64,000 bases of DNA from Pseudalkalibacillus hwajinpoensis. Its GTDB lineage: Bacteria; Bacillota; Bacilli; Bacillales; Guptibacillaceae. Positions 1 to 8,770 of the stretch are shown in pieces. The stretch covers positions 62,001-126,000 of the forward strand of contig NZ_CP156675.1 of the NCBI RefSeq assembly GCF_039851965.1, read 5' to 3'. The translations under genes and the position numbers were made by a program. Numbering within the stretch: the first letter of the stretch is position 1; the number at the start of each line of letters is the position of its first letter. The notes beneath the pieces are model-generated. The model was not told the origin of the DNA. It made no database searches and saw nothing but the letters and a program-made list of their open reading frames with translations.

Positions 1-1489
1 TTTTGTTCAATAATTCAAGTGATTTGTTCATTAGAAATGTTAATATATCCCAAGGAATAGGATTTTCTGTTAATGAGTCGATAAGATCGGAATCAGCAAG
101 AAGATCTTTATAATAATCTAATACAGTTTTTTTATCAAAATAAGACATATAAGACTTAACTGCTGTTCGTGATTTCTTTATGATCATTTGTTTTTGTACT
201 TCTTGCCGATCCATCAATTTAGTAACTCTACGTCTTCGCTTTTCTTTATCTTTTAGATTATAGATGGCATCTTGTATTTTTTCTTCATATGTTTCATCAA
301 TTCTTTGAAGAATCGTTTTCTTCTTTGCCTTTAATTGATTTTGTAGCACTCGTTTAATTTTTTCTAGACGCTGATGGAAGGGGAGATACGTATATTCTTT
401 CTGAAACAGTCGTTTTATTTTGTTCGCTCGATATAAAGTAAAACGATCGACTTTAAAATCCATTTCAGGGATGAATTCGGTTTCAAGCTTATCGACGTAT
501 GATGCAACGATCTTTTGAAATTGAAGCGAACCTTTTATCCTCGATGCCCACGTAATGTTTTCTGTTTCCGTGTCATTCTCTACCAATATATGGGAAAGTT
601 TAGTGTCAGGGACCAATTTCAACGATGGGCCAATTTCTTTAAGAACATAATCGGTAAAAGTGATTTGAGTAACGCGGTCTACACCAAGTTCTGGAAGGAC
701 GTCAGAAATATAATCAATGAATAATCGACTGGGGGCAAGGATCATTAAATTCTCCGGAGAGAACGTCTTAGCAAACGTGTAAATAAAAAAAGATACCCGG
801 TGTAGAGCGATTGTTGTTTTCCCACTCCCGGCTACTCCTTGTACAATCAATGGTTTTTGCATATCTGCTCGAATCACTTTATTCTGCTCAGCTTGTATTG
901 TAGAGACGATTTCCGTTAGGCGATTAGTCGAACTACCAGCTAATGAATTCTGAAGTAAATCGTCTCGTGTTGTTAAATCGACGTCTCGATAATCAAGTAA
1001 TTCACCTTTATCTATCGTATATTGTCGCTTGAGGGAGAGGTAACCATGAATGGTATCACCCTGGGATTCATATGAAACTTCTCCCAGTCTGCCTTCATAA
1101 TAGAGATTTGCAATCGGAGATCGCCAATCGATAATCAAGGGTTCGTGACTATCTTTTCGGAAAAGGGAAGTTTTTCCTATATAAAACGATTCACTTTTCT
1201 TTGCCTGTTCTCTCATGAAATTCATCCTGGCGAAGTATGGTTTTGACTCAATTGCTTTTAATTGTCTGAGTTCATCATTGTTCATTTCTAAAAAATTCGT
1301 GTTCGTTAATACGTTAATGTAGCTTAAACTGCTATCGACCCAATCTAAATCCTCCATCGCTTCCTGGATGTTTGCTTTGTAGGTTTGTTCGTTTTGTTCT
1401 ACTGCTTCTAATATCTTATGAATATACAGTCTGGTGTAAATCAGTCGTTCTTTCTCGAATTGGTATTCTGATTTTTTTTCAGGGTTCAT
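1..1489 (-). CDS. helD: HelD-like UvrD/Rep-family helicase, N-terminal part (C-terminus beyond window)
   Basis: The reverse frame starts at the ATG at 1487-1489, behind an AGAGGTGA ribosome site, and stays open to base 1. The protein begins MNPEKKSEYQFEKERL, a charged coiled-coil-like N-terminal arm. It then has a conserved stretch IDWRSPIANLYYEG and a Walker A motif GVAGSGKTTIALHR at about residue 225. This order (arm, IDWRSP stretch, Walker A, coiled secondary-channel arm) is typical of HelD, which in Firmicutes binds RNA polymerase and recycles stalled complexes by ATP-driven motion. About 495 residues are visible out of the usual 750-780, so the C-terminal helicase motifs lie outside. UvrD/PcrA is less likely because the long N-terminal arm precedes Walker A. 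Confidence 0.9.
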   Translation of the reverse strand, partial: MNPEKKSEYQFEKERLIYTRLYIHKILEAVEQNEQTYKANIQEAMEDLDWVDSSLSYINVLTNTNFLEMNNDELRQLKAIESKPYFARMNFMREQAKKSESFYIGKTSLFRKDSHEPLIIDWRSPIANLYYEGRLGEVSYESQGDTIHGYLSLKRQYTIDKGELLDYRDVDLTTRDDLLQNSLAGSSTNRLTEIVSTIQAEQNKVIRADMQKPLIVQGVAGSGKTTIALHRVSFFIYTFAKTFSPENLMILAPSRLFIDYISDVLPELGVDRVTQITFTDYVLKEIGPSLKLVPDTKLSHILVENDTETENITWASRIKGSLQFQKIVASYVDKLETEFIPEMDFKVDRFTLYRANKIKRLFQKEYTYLPFHQRLEKIKRVLQNQLKAKKKTILQRIDETYEEKIQDAIYNLKDKEKRRRRVTKLMDRQEVQKQMIIKKSRTAVKSYMSYFDKKTVLDYYKDLLADSDLIDSLTENPIPWDILTFLMNKSLELLNK

Positions 1490-1502
1490 ACCTTGTCACC
1501 TC

Positions 1503-1673
1503 TTATAGATTTCGAATATCTTTGGACAGTTTAGCTTTGCTTTTTAAGATAATGTAGCGAGGATAGTACTTTTTAAATTCATCTAGATTCTCAATATTGT
1601 CAAGGCGTTGTTCTAAAATTTTCATTTCATTTATTTCTTTTGCTGTGAGACCATCATAGTTGTCTATCATCAT
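1503..1673 (-). CDS. Small hypothetical protein between prfC and helD (56 aa)
   Basis: The ATG at 1671-1673 directly follows the prfC stop codon, and its ribosome site (AAAGGAGTGA) lies inside the end of prfC. The product (MMIDNYDGLTAKEINEMKIL...) is acidic-to-basic and predicted helical, with no membrane segment or recognisable domain. It ends 13 nt before the helD start. The tight packing suggests one transcript prfC - this gene - helD on the minus strand and supports real translation. I do not recognise a family. Confidence 0.6.
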   Translation of the reverse strand: MMIDNYDGLTAKEINEMKILEQRLDNIENLDEFKKYYPRYIILKSKAKLSKDIRNL

Positions 1674-3251
1674 TCACTCCTTTCTCTCTGGAGGGGATTC
1701 AAAAAGTGAAATGTTGGGATGGTGTTGTTGAAACCATCTAAGTGAAAAGTTTGATGCAAATAGGATGACAGGTCGTTGCTTAACGTCATAAACGAGAAGG
1801 TTGGACGACCCCTTGAGAAGTGTGGCTGGATTTTCATATTCGATCCATTTGGCAAGTATGTGGGGAAGGTCATCCATTTGTAAATCTACGCCGTATTCGT
1901 GTTTCATTCGGTATTCGAAGATCTCATACTGTAATTTTCCAACCACTCCCAAAATGACATCTTCAGAAGGAGACGATCGGTATACCTGTATAGCACCTTC
2001 TTCTGCTAATTGTTGAATGCCTTTATAGAAATGCTTCTGTTTTAGAGCTTTTCTTGCTTTTACTTTTGAGAAATGCTCTGGAGGAAATTGTGGTAAGGGA
2101 CCATAAGAAAAAGTGTCCTTTGTGCCACAAAGCGTATCACTAATCTGATATGCTCCAGGATCATAAAGGCCAATGATATCACCAGGATATGCTGTATCAA
2201 TGTTATTTCTATTTGAAGCGAAAAATTGCTGTCCCTGCGAAAGTCGTATAGCTTTTCCAGTTCGATCAAGGTAGGCAGTCATCCCTCTTTCAAAAACACC
2301 TGAACAAATTCTTAAAAAAGCAATACGATCACGGTGTGCAGCGTTCATATTTGCTTGAATTTTAAATATAAAACCCGAAAAGGTTGTATCTACAGGGTGA
2401 ACTTTTCCGTTAGAAGTTTCTCTTGGAAGCGGAGAGGGAGCTAATTCAATAAAGTGGTTAAGAAAAGAAGGAACACCGAAACTTGAAATAGCACTTCCAA
2501 AAAACACTGGGGTTTGATTACCTGTTTGAATCTTCTCATTAGAAAACGAGTTACCAGCTTCATCAATTAAAAGAAGGTCTTCTTTTAGTTTTTTGAGGTC
2601 GGGAGCTGGAATTTTTTCTTTTATCGAGTTATCAATTAATTTAATTGTTTCTAGTGTTTTATTGGGTTGATACAATTCAACGTGTTCTAATTTTCGATCA
2701 TATACTCCTTTGAATTGTTGCCCCATTCCAATTGGCCAATTCATAGAAAAGGTCTCTATATTTAGAACAGATTCAATTTCCTCCAGGAGTTCTAAGGGTT
2801 CCTTTCCATATCGATCCATTTTATTAATGAATGTAAAAATCGGGATACCATGGTCCCTACAAACTCTAAAAAGTTTTTTTGTTTGAGATTCAATTCCTTT
2901 TGCTGCATCAATAAGCATCACCACGCTATCAACTGCAAGTAGTGTTCGATACGTATCTTCACTAAAGTCTTCGTGACCAGGTGTATCTAGAATCGTGATT
3001 TCATAGTGATGATAAGTGAAATGCATGACGCTTGACGTAACAGAAATTCCTCTTTGTTTCTCAATTTCCATCCAGTCAGAAGTTGCGAAGGTAGACGATT
3101 TACGAGATTTAACAGTACCCGGTGAACGAATAGCACTGCCAAGAAAAAGCAATTGTTCGGTTAAAGTGGTTTTGCCTGCATCAGGATGGGAAATAATAGC
3201 GAAAGTTCTGCGCTTTTTTATTTCTTTCTCGTTAAGTTCGTGGTTCTCCAT
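1674..3251 (-). CDS. prfC: Peptide chain release factor 3 (RF3)
   Basis: RF3 is a translational GTPase that removes RF1/RF2 from the ribosome after peptide release. The 525-residue product has the G1 motif SHPDAGKTTLTE near residue 20, the G3 motif DTPGHEDFSEDTYRTL near residue 90 and the G4 motif NKMDR near residue 145. An EF-Tu domain-2-like region and the RF3 C-terminal domain follow. The length matches the family (about 525-530). I chose the ATG at 3251, which has AAAGGA 8-9 nt upstream; an in-frame TTG two codons earlier is weaker. It heads a compact minus-strand operon with the 56-aa gene and helD. Bacillus subtilis lacks RF3, so presence here is a useful lineage marker. Confidence 0.95.
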   Translation of the reverse strand: MENHELNEKEIKKRRTFAIISHPDAGKTTLTEQLLFLGSAIRSPGTVKSRKSSTFATSDWMEIEKQRGISVTSSVMHFTYHHYEITILDTPGHEDFSEDTYRTLLAVDSVVMLIDAAKGIESQTKKLFRVCRDHGIPIFTFINKMDRYGKEPLELLEEIESVLNIETFSMNWPIGMGQQFKGVYDRKLEHVELYQPNKTLETIKLIDNSIKEKIPAPDLKKLKEDLLLIDEAGNSFSNEKIQTGNQTPVFFGSAISSFGVPSFLNHFIELAPSPLPRETSNGKVHPVDTTFSGFIFKIQANMNAAHRDRIAFLRICSGVFERGMTAYLDRTGKAIRLSQGQQFFASNRNNIDTAYPGDIIGLYDPGAYQISDTLCGTKDTFSYGPLPQFPPEHFSKVKARKALKQKHFYKGIQQLAEEGAIQVYRSSPSEDVILGVVGKLQYEIFEYRMKHEYGVDLQMDDLPHILAKWIEYENPATLLKGSSNLLVYDVKQRPVILFASNFSLRWFQQHHPNISLFESPPERKE

Positions 3252-3436
3252 AACCAATATCCTTTCTTGATTAATTCATTCATAAGATATCATAGATAAA
3301 ATGATAAGTAAAACCTATTAGAGGTAAATTCATTATAATTTATTATAATTAGATATAAATTGAATGTATTTATTGATAATTAGTTTATTTTGAGTTAAAG
3401 TAAAATAAATAAAGCACAAAGAAGGAGGGACTTCTA

Positions 3437-3613
3437 GTGCAACGAGACATTATGACCATTACCCAAGTCGCAAAATACCTTCAAGTAAGTGAAGTAACTA
3501 TGTACAAACTTCTTCGTGAAGGGAAAATACAGGGATTCAAAATTGGTCGCGGTTGGAGAGTAAGAAGTGCAGATCTTTCCCTTTATATAGAGGATTGTAA
3601 AGGTCTAGACTAG
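3437..3613 (+). CDS. Excisionase/MerR-like HTH DNA-binding protein (58 aa)
   Basis: The GTG at 3437 has a strong GAAGGAGG site 8 nt upstream. The protein reads MQRDIMTITQVAKYLQVSEV..., followed by a YKLLREGKIQGFKIGRGW motif. This is the winged HTH_17 / excisionase fold: helix-turn-helix at about residues 9-28 and a basic wing at 33-43. Such proteins bind DNA as small accessory factors, either in excision or as transcription regulators. No integrase is adjacent. It is a clear paralog of the protein at 10643. It is followed 17 nt later by a methyltransferase gene, so the two may be cotranscribed. Confidence 0.8.
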   Translation: MQRDIMTITQVAKYLQVSEVTMYKLLREGKIQGFKIGRGWRVRSADLSLYIEDCKGLD

Positions 3614-3630
3614 TAAAGCGGTGATAGTTA

Positions 3631-4248
3631 ATGTTACACGATACAGGGGAACGCGTGATTCCAGACTTAGTGAAAGCAACGAATGGTTTATATTTAGAGC
3701 ATATTGCTAGGTACTATTTTTCTACACCTTATGTAAGGGGAAGGGTATTAGATTTTGCATCCGGGTCTGGGTATGGCACGTTCTTTATTGCTAAATCATG
3801 TAAAAAGGACTGTGAAGAAGTGATTGGTATTGATTTAAGCGAAGAGGCAATCGCGTATGCAAGCAAGCGATACCACCATCCTTTAGTTCAATATCATGTA
3901 GCAGATGCCTTGGACCCCAATTTGATCAACAAAATTGGTCAATTCGATACTATATTAAGTTTCGAAACAATCGAACACGTGCAGGACGACTTTGCTTTTT
4001 TAGAACAAGTTTTTCGATTACTGAAACCCGGGGGTAAGCTCATTTTATCAACTCCGTATGGGCAAGGAAGAAATGAACCATGTCATTCACCTTTTCATTA
4101 TTTTCAATTAACGCCAATTGAATTTAAAGATCTATTTAGTCACTTCCCCTTTAAAAAGGTGGAGTTGTATCAACAAAGAGGCGTTACTATTGAAAATCCT
4201 CGCGAAGGAGTAAAATATTATTTGGGTGTTGCTGTTGCAACCAAATAA
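3631..4248 (+). CDS. Class I SAM-dependent methyltransferase
   Basis: The 205-residue product carries the Rossmann motif I VLDFASGSGYGT at about residues 39-50. The acidic end of strand 2 follows (VIGIDLSEEAI), then a DTILSFETIEH motif IV region and the post-motif LLKPGGKLILSTP. These are hallmarks of the Methyltransf_11/UbiE-like fold that transfers a methyl group from S-adenosylmethionine. The substrate cannot be deduced. The reading frame starts with ATG at 3631, 17 nt after the small HTH gene. There is no membrane segment, so it is cytoplasmic. Confidence 0.85.
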   Translation: MLHDTGERVIPDLVKATNGLYLEHIARYYFSTPYVRGRVLDFASGSGYGTFFIAKSCKKDCEEVIGIDLSEEAIAYASKRYHHPLVQYHVADALDPNLINKIGQFDTILSFETIEHVQDDFAFLEQVFRLLKPGGKLILSTPYGQGRNEPCHSPFHYFQLTPIEFKDLFSHFPFKKVELYQQRGVTIENPREGVKYYLGVAVATK

Positions 4249-4311
4249 TTTTGTCGGTTTTCTCATTCTGAAGATGGTGTACATATCTAACAACAAAAGG
4301 AGTGCTATCTT

Positions 4312-4464
4312 ATGGAACAAAAAGTTCTGGGAATCAGTCTACACGTAGCTGGCGATGGTTTACAATACTTCATTCATTTCAATGATGTGGGGACGATTCA
4401 AGTTTCTCAAAAAGCTTATGATCAAGCTTACCAAGAACTTACCCACCATCAGAAAGCTATATAA
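4312..4464 (+). CDS. Small hypothetical protein (50 aa)
   Basis: An ATG at 4312 is preceded by AAAAGGAGTG at good spacing. The product (MEQKVLGISLHVAGDGLQYF...) appears soluble, with no recognisable domain. It is the first of four tightly spaced tiny genes (4312-5184), each with its own ribosome site. That argues for genuine translation, but function is unknown. Confidence 0.6.
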   Translation: MEQKVLGISLHVAGDGLQYFIHFNDVGTIQVSQKAYDQAYQELTHHQKAI

Positions 4465-4482
4465 TGGAGAGGGAGCGATATT

Positions 4483-4770
4483 ATGGTGAACAAAGTATTA
4501 ATCGAGAGCCATGGAGAAAATGAAGTAAGATTTGCAGTAGTTATGGATGGACGTTTATACACCTTTCAATTGATTAATGAGCACATGCAGTGGACATTTA
4601 AGGCTTACGATGAATCATTAATAGGGGATATCCACTTAGTTCATTTGATTTTTCGAGAAATTGTAAAACATAAGAAAGTAAAAGCGAAGCTTGAAGATCT
4701 AAAAGTAGATCCAAAAGATATCAATTTTGAACTTGTTCAACCCGCTTTTGGTTTATCAAAACCGTATTAA
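4483..4770 (+). CDS. Hypothetical protein (95 aa)
   Basis: The ATG at 4483 follows a GGAGAGGGAG site. The product (MVNKVLIESHGENEVRFAVV...) predicts alternating beta strands in the first half and a basic helix near residues 60-75. No transmembrane segment or known motif was recognised. It sits 18 nt after the 50-aa gene and 14 nt before the zinc-ribbon gene, probably in one transcript. Function unknown. Confidence 0.65.
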   Translation: MVNKVLIESHGENEVRFAVVMDGRLYTFQLINEHMQWTFKAYDESLIGDIHLVHLIFREIVKHKKVKAKLEDLKVDPKDINFELVQPAFGLSKPY

Positions 4771-4784
4771 AGGAGTAGAGAATT

Positions 4785-4922
4785 GTGGCAGTTGAGTTGG
4801 TTTGCAGAAAATGTAGGGGAACTGGTGAAATGACTACTCTTTTTTCCGTAAAGAAGAAATGCCCTCGTTGTAAGGGAAAAGGGAGAATAAAAACCAAAAA
4901 AAGATTGTTTCATAAGATATGA
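4785..4922 (+). CDS. DnaJ-type zinc-ribbon mini-protein (45 aa)
   Basis: A GTG at 4785 follows AAGGAGTAG. The 45-residue product contains two copies of the CxxCxGxG motif, CRKCRGTG at residues 7-14 and CPRCKGKG at residues 26-33. This is the same pairing that makes one zinc site in the DnaJ cysteine-rich domain. The rest is basic. Similar stand-alone mini-proteins occur in Bacillaceae; a zinc-binding or chaperone-adaptor role is inference from the motif only. Confidence 0.65.
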   Translation: MAVELVCRKCRGTGEMTTLFSVKKKCPRCKGKGRIKTKKRLFHKI

Positions 4923-5022
4923 TAATTGGTTGCAGATTAAATAATAGATATGAAGGTAGTGGTTGATTTTATAATTAAGGAACATCCATTGGTTAAGTTA
5001 GAAAATGTTAGGGAGGTCGCTT

Positions 5023-5184
5023 ATGTTCAAAAAAGGCGATAAAGTACGATATAAGCAGATTATTTATCGCGTGTTATGGACTTATGATAACGGGTATTTA
5101 AAGATCACAGAAGAAAATGGATCTGCTCAAGGAGAGGTAATGATCATATCAGCAGAGGATGCAAGCAATTTAAATCATGAATAA
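5023..5184 (+). CDS. Small hypothetical protein (53 aa)
   Basis: The ATG at 5023 has GGGAGGTCG upstream. The product (MFKKGDKVRYKQIIYRVLWT...) looks like a small beta-barrel of the KOW/SH3-like kind seen in short Bacillus proteins that begin FKKGDKVRY. This resemblance is weak and no function is assigned. It ends the run of tiny genes. Confidence 0.6.
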   Translation: MFKKGDKVRYKQIIYRVLWTYDNGYLKITEENGSAQGEVMIISAEDASNLNHE

Positions 5185-5317
5185 ACCAGCCTAAGTACTC
5201 CATCTCCTTCAAGACTACCTTTTTATGTGAATAATTGATCATGATATGAAGTGAGGTTTTTGATAATTCAAAGAAATGTTTGAAAAATATAAGTAGATTC
5301 ATTATAATAATATTAAA

Positions 5318-5331
5318 TGAAAGCGATTACA
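5318..5331 (+). promoter_or_regulatory. Candidate cre site (CcpA)
   Basis: TGAAAGCGATTACA matches the catabolite-responsive consensus TGWAANCGNTNNCA at every fixed position. It sits 21 nt before the start codon of the small membrane protein gene at 5353. At that position bound CcpA would be expected to block transcription or translation initiation. Confidence 0.5.
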
Positions 5332-5352
5332 TTAAAGGGAGTGGTATTTTTT

Positions 5353-5514
5353 ATGATAGTAAATGAAAAAAACCTCCGTAAATCAGACCTTTATGTTGTC
5401 CGGAATCTAGATGATGAGCATAGTCACCAAGAAAATAATGGTTTGTTCAATTACACTGTTGTTCTACTGGGTACTGTAATCGTATTTTTGACACAATTCT
5501 TCGACCTAATGTAA
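5353..5514 (+). CDS. Small single-pass membrane protein (53 aa)
   Basis: I prefer the ATG at 5353, behind GGGAG, over the upstream in-frame ATG at 5317, which lies inside the cre-like sequence and lacks a ribosome site. The product begins MIVNEKNLRKSDLYVVRN and has a hydrophilic acidic middle. It ends with one hydrophobic segment (about residues 33-51), which would be a C-terminal anchor. A strong terminator follows directly. Function unknown. Confidence 0.6.
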   Translation: MIVNEKNLRKSDLYVVRNLDDEHSHQENNGLFNYTVVLLGTVIVFLTQFFDLM

Positions 5515-5523
5515 AATCTGCTG

Positions 5524-5565
5524 AAAGAAACTAATGAGATTGGTGATTAGTTTCTTTTTATTTTT
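5524..5565 (+). terminator. Rho-independent terminator
   Basis: AGAAACTAAT at 5526-5535 pairs with ATTAGTTTCT at 5546-5555 and is followed by a T-rich run. It closes the small membrane protein gene. Confidence 0.85.
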
Positions 5566-5720
5566 TATCCCAGCCTTAAGGGGCAGTAGACCCCCACCTA
5601 AAGTATAAATCAATCGAGACGTTTAGGTGGGGGTCTACTGCCCCTTAAGGTCCGATTGGTTCAACTAACCATCAGAGGGGGATGAAGCAAAACCCCCTCT
5701 GATGGAAGTTTCACTTTATT
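5565..5720 (+). repeat. Double-hairpin repeat, copy 1
   Basis: This 156-bp unit contains a perfect 29-bp inverted repeat (5574-5602 with 5622-5650, 19-nt loop). A second, 13-bp inverted repeat follows (5669-5681 with 5693-5705). A diverged second copy lies at 5911-6069 in the same orientation. No coding frame is evident. The paired hairpins suggest a REP/MITE-like nonautonomous element or a structured RNA. Confidence 0.8.
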
Positions 5721-5864
5721 TAATTTTAGGATACATATTTTTATTATCTAGATAAACTTCATATAAAAATATATAAATTAATACAAAATAGTTTTATTTA
5801 ATGGTAAGATCTAAATGTACAGATTTTAACCCCTTCTGTACGCCATCAGTAACTTTCACCTTTT

Positions 5865-5904
5865 GCATACCCATTAATGTCTATAAGGACATTAATGGGT
5901 ATGC
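5865..5904. repeat. Perfect 17-bp hairpin between the two repeat copies
   Basis: GCATACCCATTAATGTC (5865-5881) is perfectly inverted at 5888-5904 with a 6-nt loop. There is no U-run on the right side, so it is not a typical terminator. Between this hairpin and repeat copy 1 the DNA is very AT-rich and without genes. Confidence 0.7.
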
Positions 5905-5910
5905 TGCATT

Positions 5911-6069
5911 TTATCCCAGCCTTAAGGGGTAGTAAAACCCCCACCTCAGGGATGTAAATCAATCGAGACGTTTATAGGTGGGGGTCAACTGCCCCTAAAG
6001 GTCCGATTGGTTCAATTAACCATCAGAGGGGGATGAAGCAACCCCCTCTGATGGAAGTTTCACTTTATT
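5911..6069 (+). repeat. Double-hairpin repeat, copy 2
   Basis: This is a diverged copy of the 5565-5720 element. The second hairpin (6020-6032 with 6042-6054) is perfectly kept, while the long first hairpin has several mismatches. From here to 6330 no gene is seen; the promoter of the LTA-synthase-like gene should lie there. Confidence 0.8.
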
Positions 6070-6330
6070 GGGCATATACCGTTAGAGTGTAGGTTGGCAT
6101 AACGATATACAACAAAATTTTCTTCAAGTTAATGAGGCTAGGAGTAAAAAATGTGTCTAATAGCAATGATTTCCTCCACCTTTTAATGAAATATTTTCAA
6201 ATGAATTGGAATAGAGTGGAAAACAGTGATAAAGGGACTAAATTAAACTAATATAGTTAAAAGTAGTCACACCTATGGTATACTTTTATCTTAAGTATCA
6301 CCAAAAATTCAACAGAGTGAAGGAGTTTAT

Positions 6331-8211
6331 ATGGATAATAAAAAAGGTTTGCTTATATACGGAATAGCGATCTTGTTGATCTGGCTAAAAACGTATGTTT
6401 CCTATGAAATGAATTTTAATTTAAATATTGAGAATGGCAAACAACAATTTCTCCTGATTTTCAATCCACTTAGCAGTATTGTTTTATTGTTGGGTATTAC
6501 GCTGCTTTTTAAAGGAAAGGGTCAGAAAGTTACGATTCTATTATTTAGTTTTATGAGCGGCGTTGTATTATTTAGCAATGTTTTATACTACAGGTTTTTC
6601 TCGGATTTCATTACCATCCCTGTTCTTTTCCAGACTGGGAATGTAGGAGATTTGGGAGGAAGCTTCACGGAGCTTCTCGCATTTAGTGATCTTTTCTTAT
6701 TCACAGATACTCTCATTCTAGCCATATTGATGCTGGTCATGAAGTTCGAACCGCTTGTATTAAACAAAAGACAGATCGCATCAATGTTTGGCGCAGCGCT
6801 TATTCTCTTCACTGTCAACCTTGGTATTGCTGAAACAGAACGGCCTCAATTGCTTACACGTACATTTGATCGTGAAATGCTCGTTAAATTTATCGGGCTT
6901 CAAAACTATCATGTGTATGATGCCGTACTTCATACAAAAACAAAAACGCAAAAGGTTTTTGCGAGTGAATCTGAAACAGCTGAAGTTCAAAATTACGTGA
7001 ATGCGAATTACAAAGCTCCTAATGAGGAGATGTTCGGGAAAGCAAAAGGGAAGAATGTTTTTGTGATTACCCTTGAGTCAACTCAGGCATTTGCAATGGA
7101 GGAAAAGGTGAATGGCAAGGAAGTGACTCCCTTTTTAAATCAGTTGAAGGCTCAAGAGGATACCTATTATTTTGAAAACTTCTACCATCAAACACAACAG
7201 GGAAAAACGTCCGATTCTGAATTCCTACTTGATAATTCTCTTTATCCATTACCAGGGGGTGCTGTCTTTTTTACTCATGCTCAGAATGACTACAATGCCA
7301 CCCCTAAAATCCTACAGGATTCAGGTTATCAAACAGCAGCTTTGCATGCGAATAATAAAGGGTTTTGGAACAGAGATATTATGTATCAGTCGTTGGGATA
7401 TGAGTTATTTTTCGATGAAACGAACTACGATATAAATGAAAGTAACTCATACAACTGGGGTATGAAAGACATTCCGTTCTTTGAACAATCCATTGACCAT
7501 TTAAATAACATGAAACAGCCTTTCTATACAAAATTTATTACCTTATCAAATCATCATCCGTTTATCTTAGAAGAAGAAGACAAGTACATCGATGAATTGA
7601 ACACTAATAGTACAACAGTTAATCGATATCTTCCAACGGTTAGATACACAGATGAAGCACTTAAAGTCTTCTTTGAAGATCTTAAAAAAGCAGGGCTTTA
7701 TGAAGATTCGCTCTTTATCATTTATGGGGATCATTATGGGATTTCAGAAAACCATAACAAAGCAATGGCAGATGTTATTGGAACTGAGGTCACACCTTTC
7801 GAATCAACACAGTTGCAGAGGGTTCCAATGCTAATTCATATGCCAGGAGAAGGAAGAGTGGACAATATTGATACATCTACAGTATCTGGACAAATTGATT
7901 TAAAACCAACGATTCTGCATTTACTCGGAATTGAAACAAAAGGTTCGATTCAATTCGGGGAAGATCTTTTCTCACCTGAGCGAGATGAATTAACGATTCT
8001 ACGAGATGGACGTTTTATTACAGACGACATTGTGTACGCTCAAAACACGTTCTATTGGAAAGATACAGGCGAACCGATCGAGAAAGATACTCAGAAATGG
8101 GAAAAGTACAAAGAAGTCGCTAATGAGGAATTAGCATATTCGGATCAAGTGGTTTATGGGGATTTACTTCGATTTATTGAGAATTCACCATTTGATAACC
8201 AAGCTGAGTAA
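6331..8211 (+). CDS. LTA synthase family membrane sulfatase-fold protein (LtaS/YfnI/YqgS type)
   Basis: LtaS-type enzymes transfer glycerol-phosphate from phosphatidylglycerol to build lipoteichoic acid, or to prime it. The 626-residue product has about five N-terminal membrane segments (residues 1-175) and a linker. An extracellular sulfatase-fold domain follows (about 240-560). The catalytic threonine is in QQGKTSDSEF (T293), and the family motif LDNSLYPLPGG follows. The metal-site stretch YGDHYG is near residue 470. Length is close to the 610-650 usual for Bacillus paralogs. Which paralog (main synthase or primase) cannot be told. It stands alone, with its own terminator. Confidence 0.9.
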   Translation: MDNKKGLLIYGIAILLIWLKTYVSYEMNFNLNIENGKQQFLLIFNPLSSIVLLLGITLLFKGKGQKVTILLFSFMSGVVLFSNVLYYRFFSDFITIPVLFQTGNVGDLGGSFTELLAFSDLFLFTDTLILAILMLVMKFEPLVLNKRQIASMFGAALILFTVNLGIAETERPQLLTRTFDREMLVKFIGLQNYHVYDAVLHTKTKTQKVFASESETAEVQNYVNANYKAPNEEMFGKAKGKNVFVITLESTQAFAMEEKVNGKEVTPFLNQLKAQEDTYYFENFYHQTQQGKTSDSEFLLDNSLYPLPGGAVFFTHAQNDYNATPKILQDSGYQTAALHANNKGFWNRDIMYQSLGYELFFDETNYDINESNSYNWGMKDIPFFEQSIDHLNNMKQPFYTKFITLSNHHPFILEEEDKYIDELNTNSTTVNRYLPTVRYTDEALKVFFEDLKKAGLYEDSLFIIYGDHYGISENHNKAMADVIGTEVTPFESTQLQRVPMLIHMPGEGRVDNIDTSTVSGQIDLKPTILHLLGIETKGSIQFGEDLFSPERDELTILRDGRFITDDIVYAQNTFYWKDTGEPIEKDTQKWEKYKEVANEELAYSDQVVYGDLLRFIENSPFDNQAE

Positions 8212-8217
8212 TAAAAA

Positions 8218-8253
8218 AAGAGGATGCTGCCATGATGCAGCATCCTCTTTTTA
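8218..8253 (+). terminator. Rho-independent terminator of LtaS-like gene
   Basis: AAGAGGATGCTGC (8218-8230) pairs with GCAGCATCCTCTT (8237-8249), followed by T residues, starting 7 nt after the stop codon. Confidence 0.9.
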
Positions 8254-8299
8254 ATTTCTTCTGAAGGAAAAGAAGTGCAAAAGGTGAGTCTTTACTAAC

Positions 8300-8725
8300 T
8301 TACTTTACTATGAGAACAGGGCAGTGTGCTTTCTGAATCACCTTATGGCTGACACTCCCCATGACCATTTCTTGAAGGGTGTTTAGCCCGCGATTACCTA
8401 TCACGATAAGGTCGATATTATTCTCGTCTGCATATTTAACAATTGTACTACCAGGTTCGCCTCTTAAAATTTTGAGAGAGTAGTCAACACGTGCCTTAAA
8501 GGCTTTTTGTTCAACGGCACGAAGTTTTTCTTTGCGTTCTTCTTTAATGCCAAGCGAGTCCCAATTCCTGAGTACATCATATTTTGATGTATTTCCATCT
8601 ACTACATAGACAACTTCAACCAGTGTTCCTTCTTCCTGGTGCACTTTCGCTAGTTCAATTGCTTTTTCAGCAGCTTTGATTGAGTCGGCTGATCCATCGG
8701 ATGCAATTAGAATTTTTTTGAACAT
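8300..8725 (-). CDS. Universal stress protein (UspA family)
   Basis: The 141-residue product starts MFKKILIASDGSADS and ends with the ATP-binding signature GNRGLNTLQEMVMGS and HCPVLIVK, both typical of single-domain UspA proteins of this length. These proteins bind ATP and modulate stress responses. It lies directly downstream of the SulP transporter gene on the same strand. SulP-Usp pairing is common in Bacillaceae, but a strong hairpin between them suggests separate or attenuated transcription. Ribosome site GGAGG is upstream of the ATG. Confidence 0.93.
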   Translation of the reverse strand: MFKKILIASDGSADSIKAAEKAIELAKVHQEEGTLVEVVYVVDGNTSKYDVLRNWDSLGIKEERKEKLRAVEQKAFKARVDYSLKILRGEPGSTIVKYADENNIDLIVIGNRGLNTLQEMVMGSVSHKVIQKAHCPVLIVK

Positions 8726-8770
8726 TATTTTTCCTCCATGTAAAATAAATTTATTCTAAAGTATATTTTA

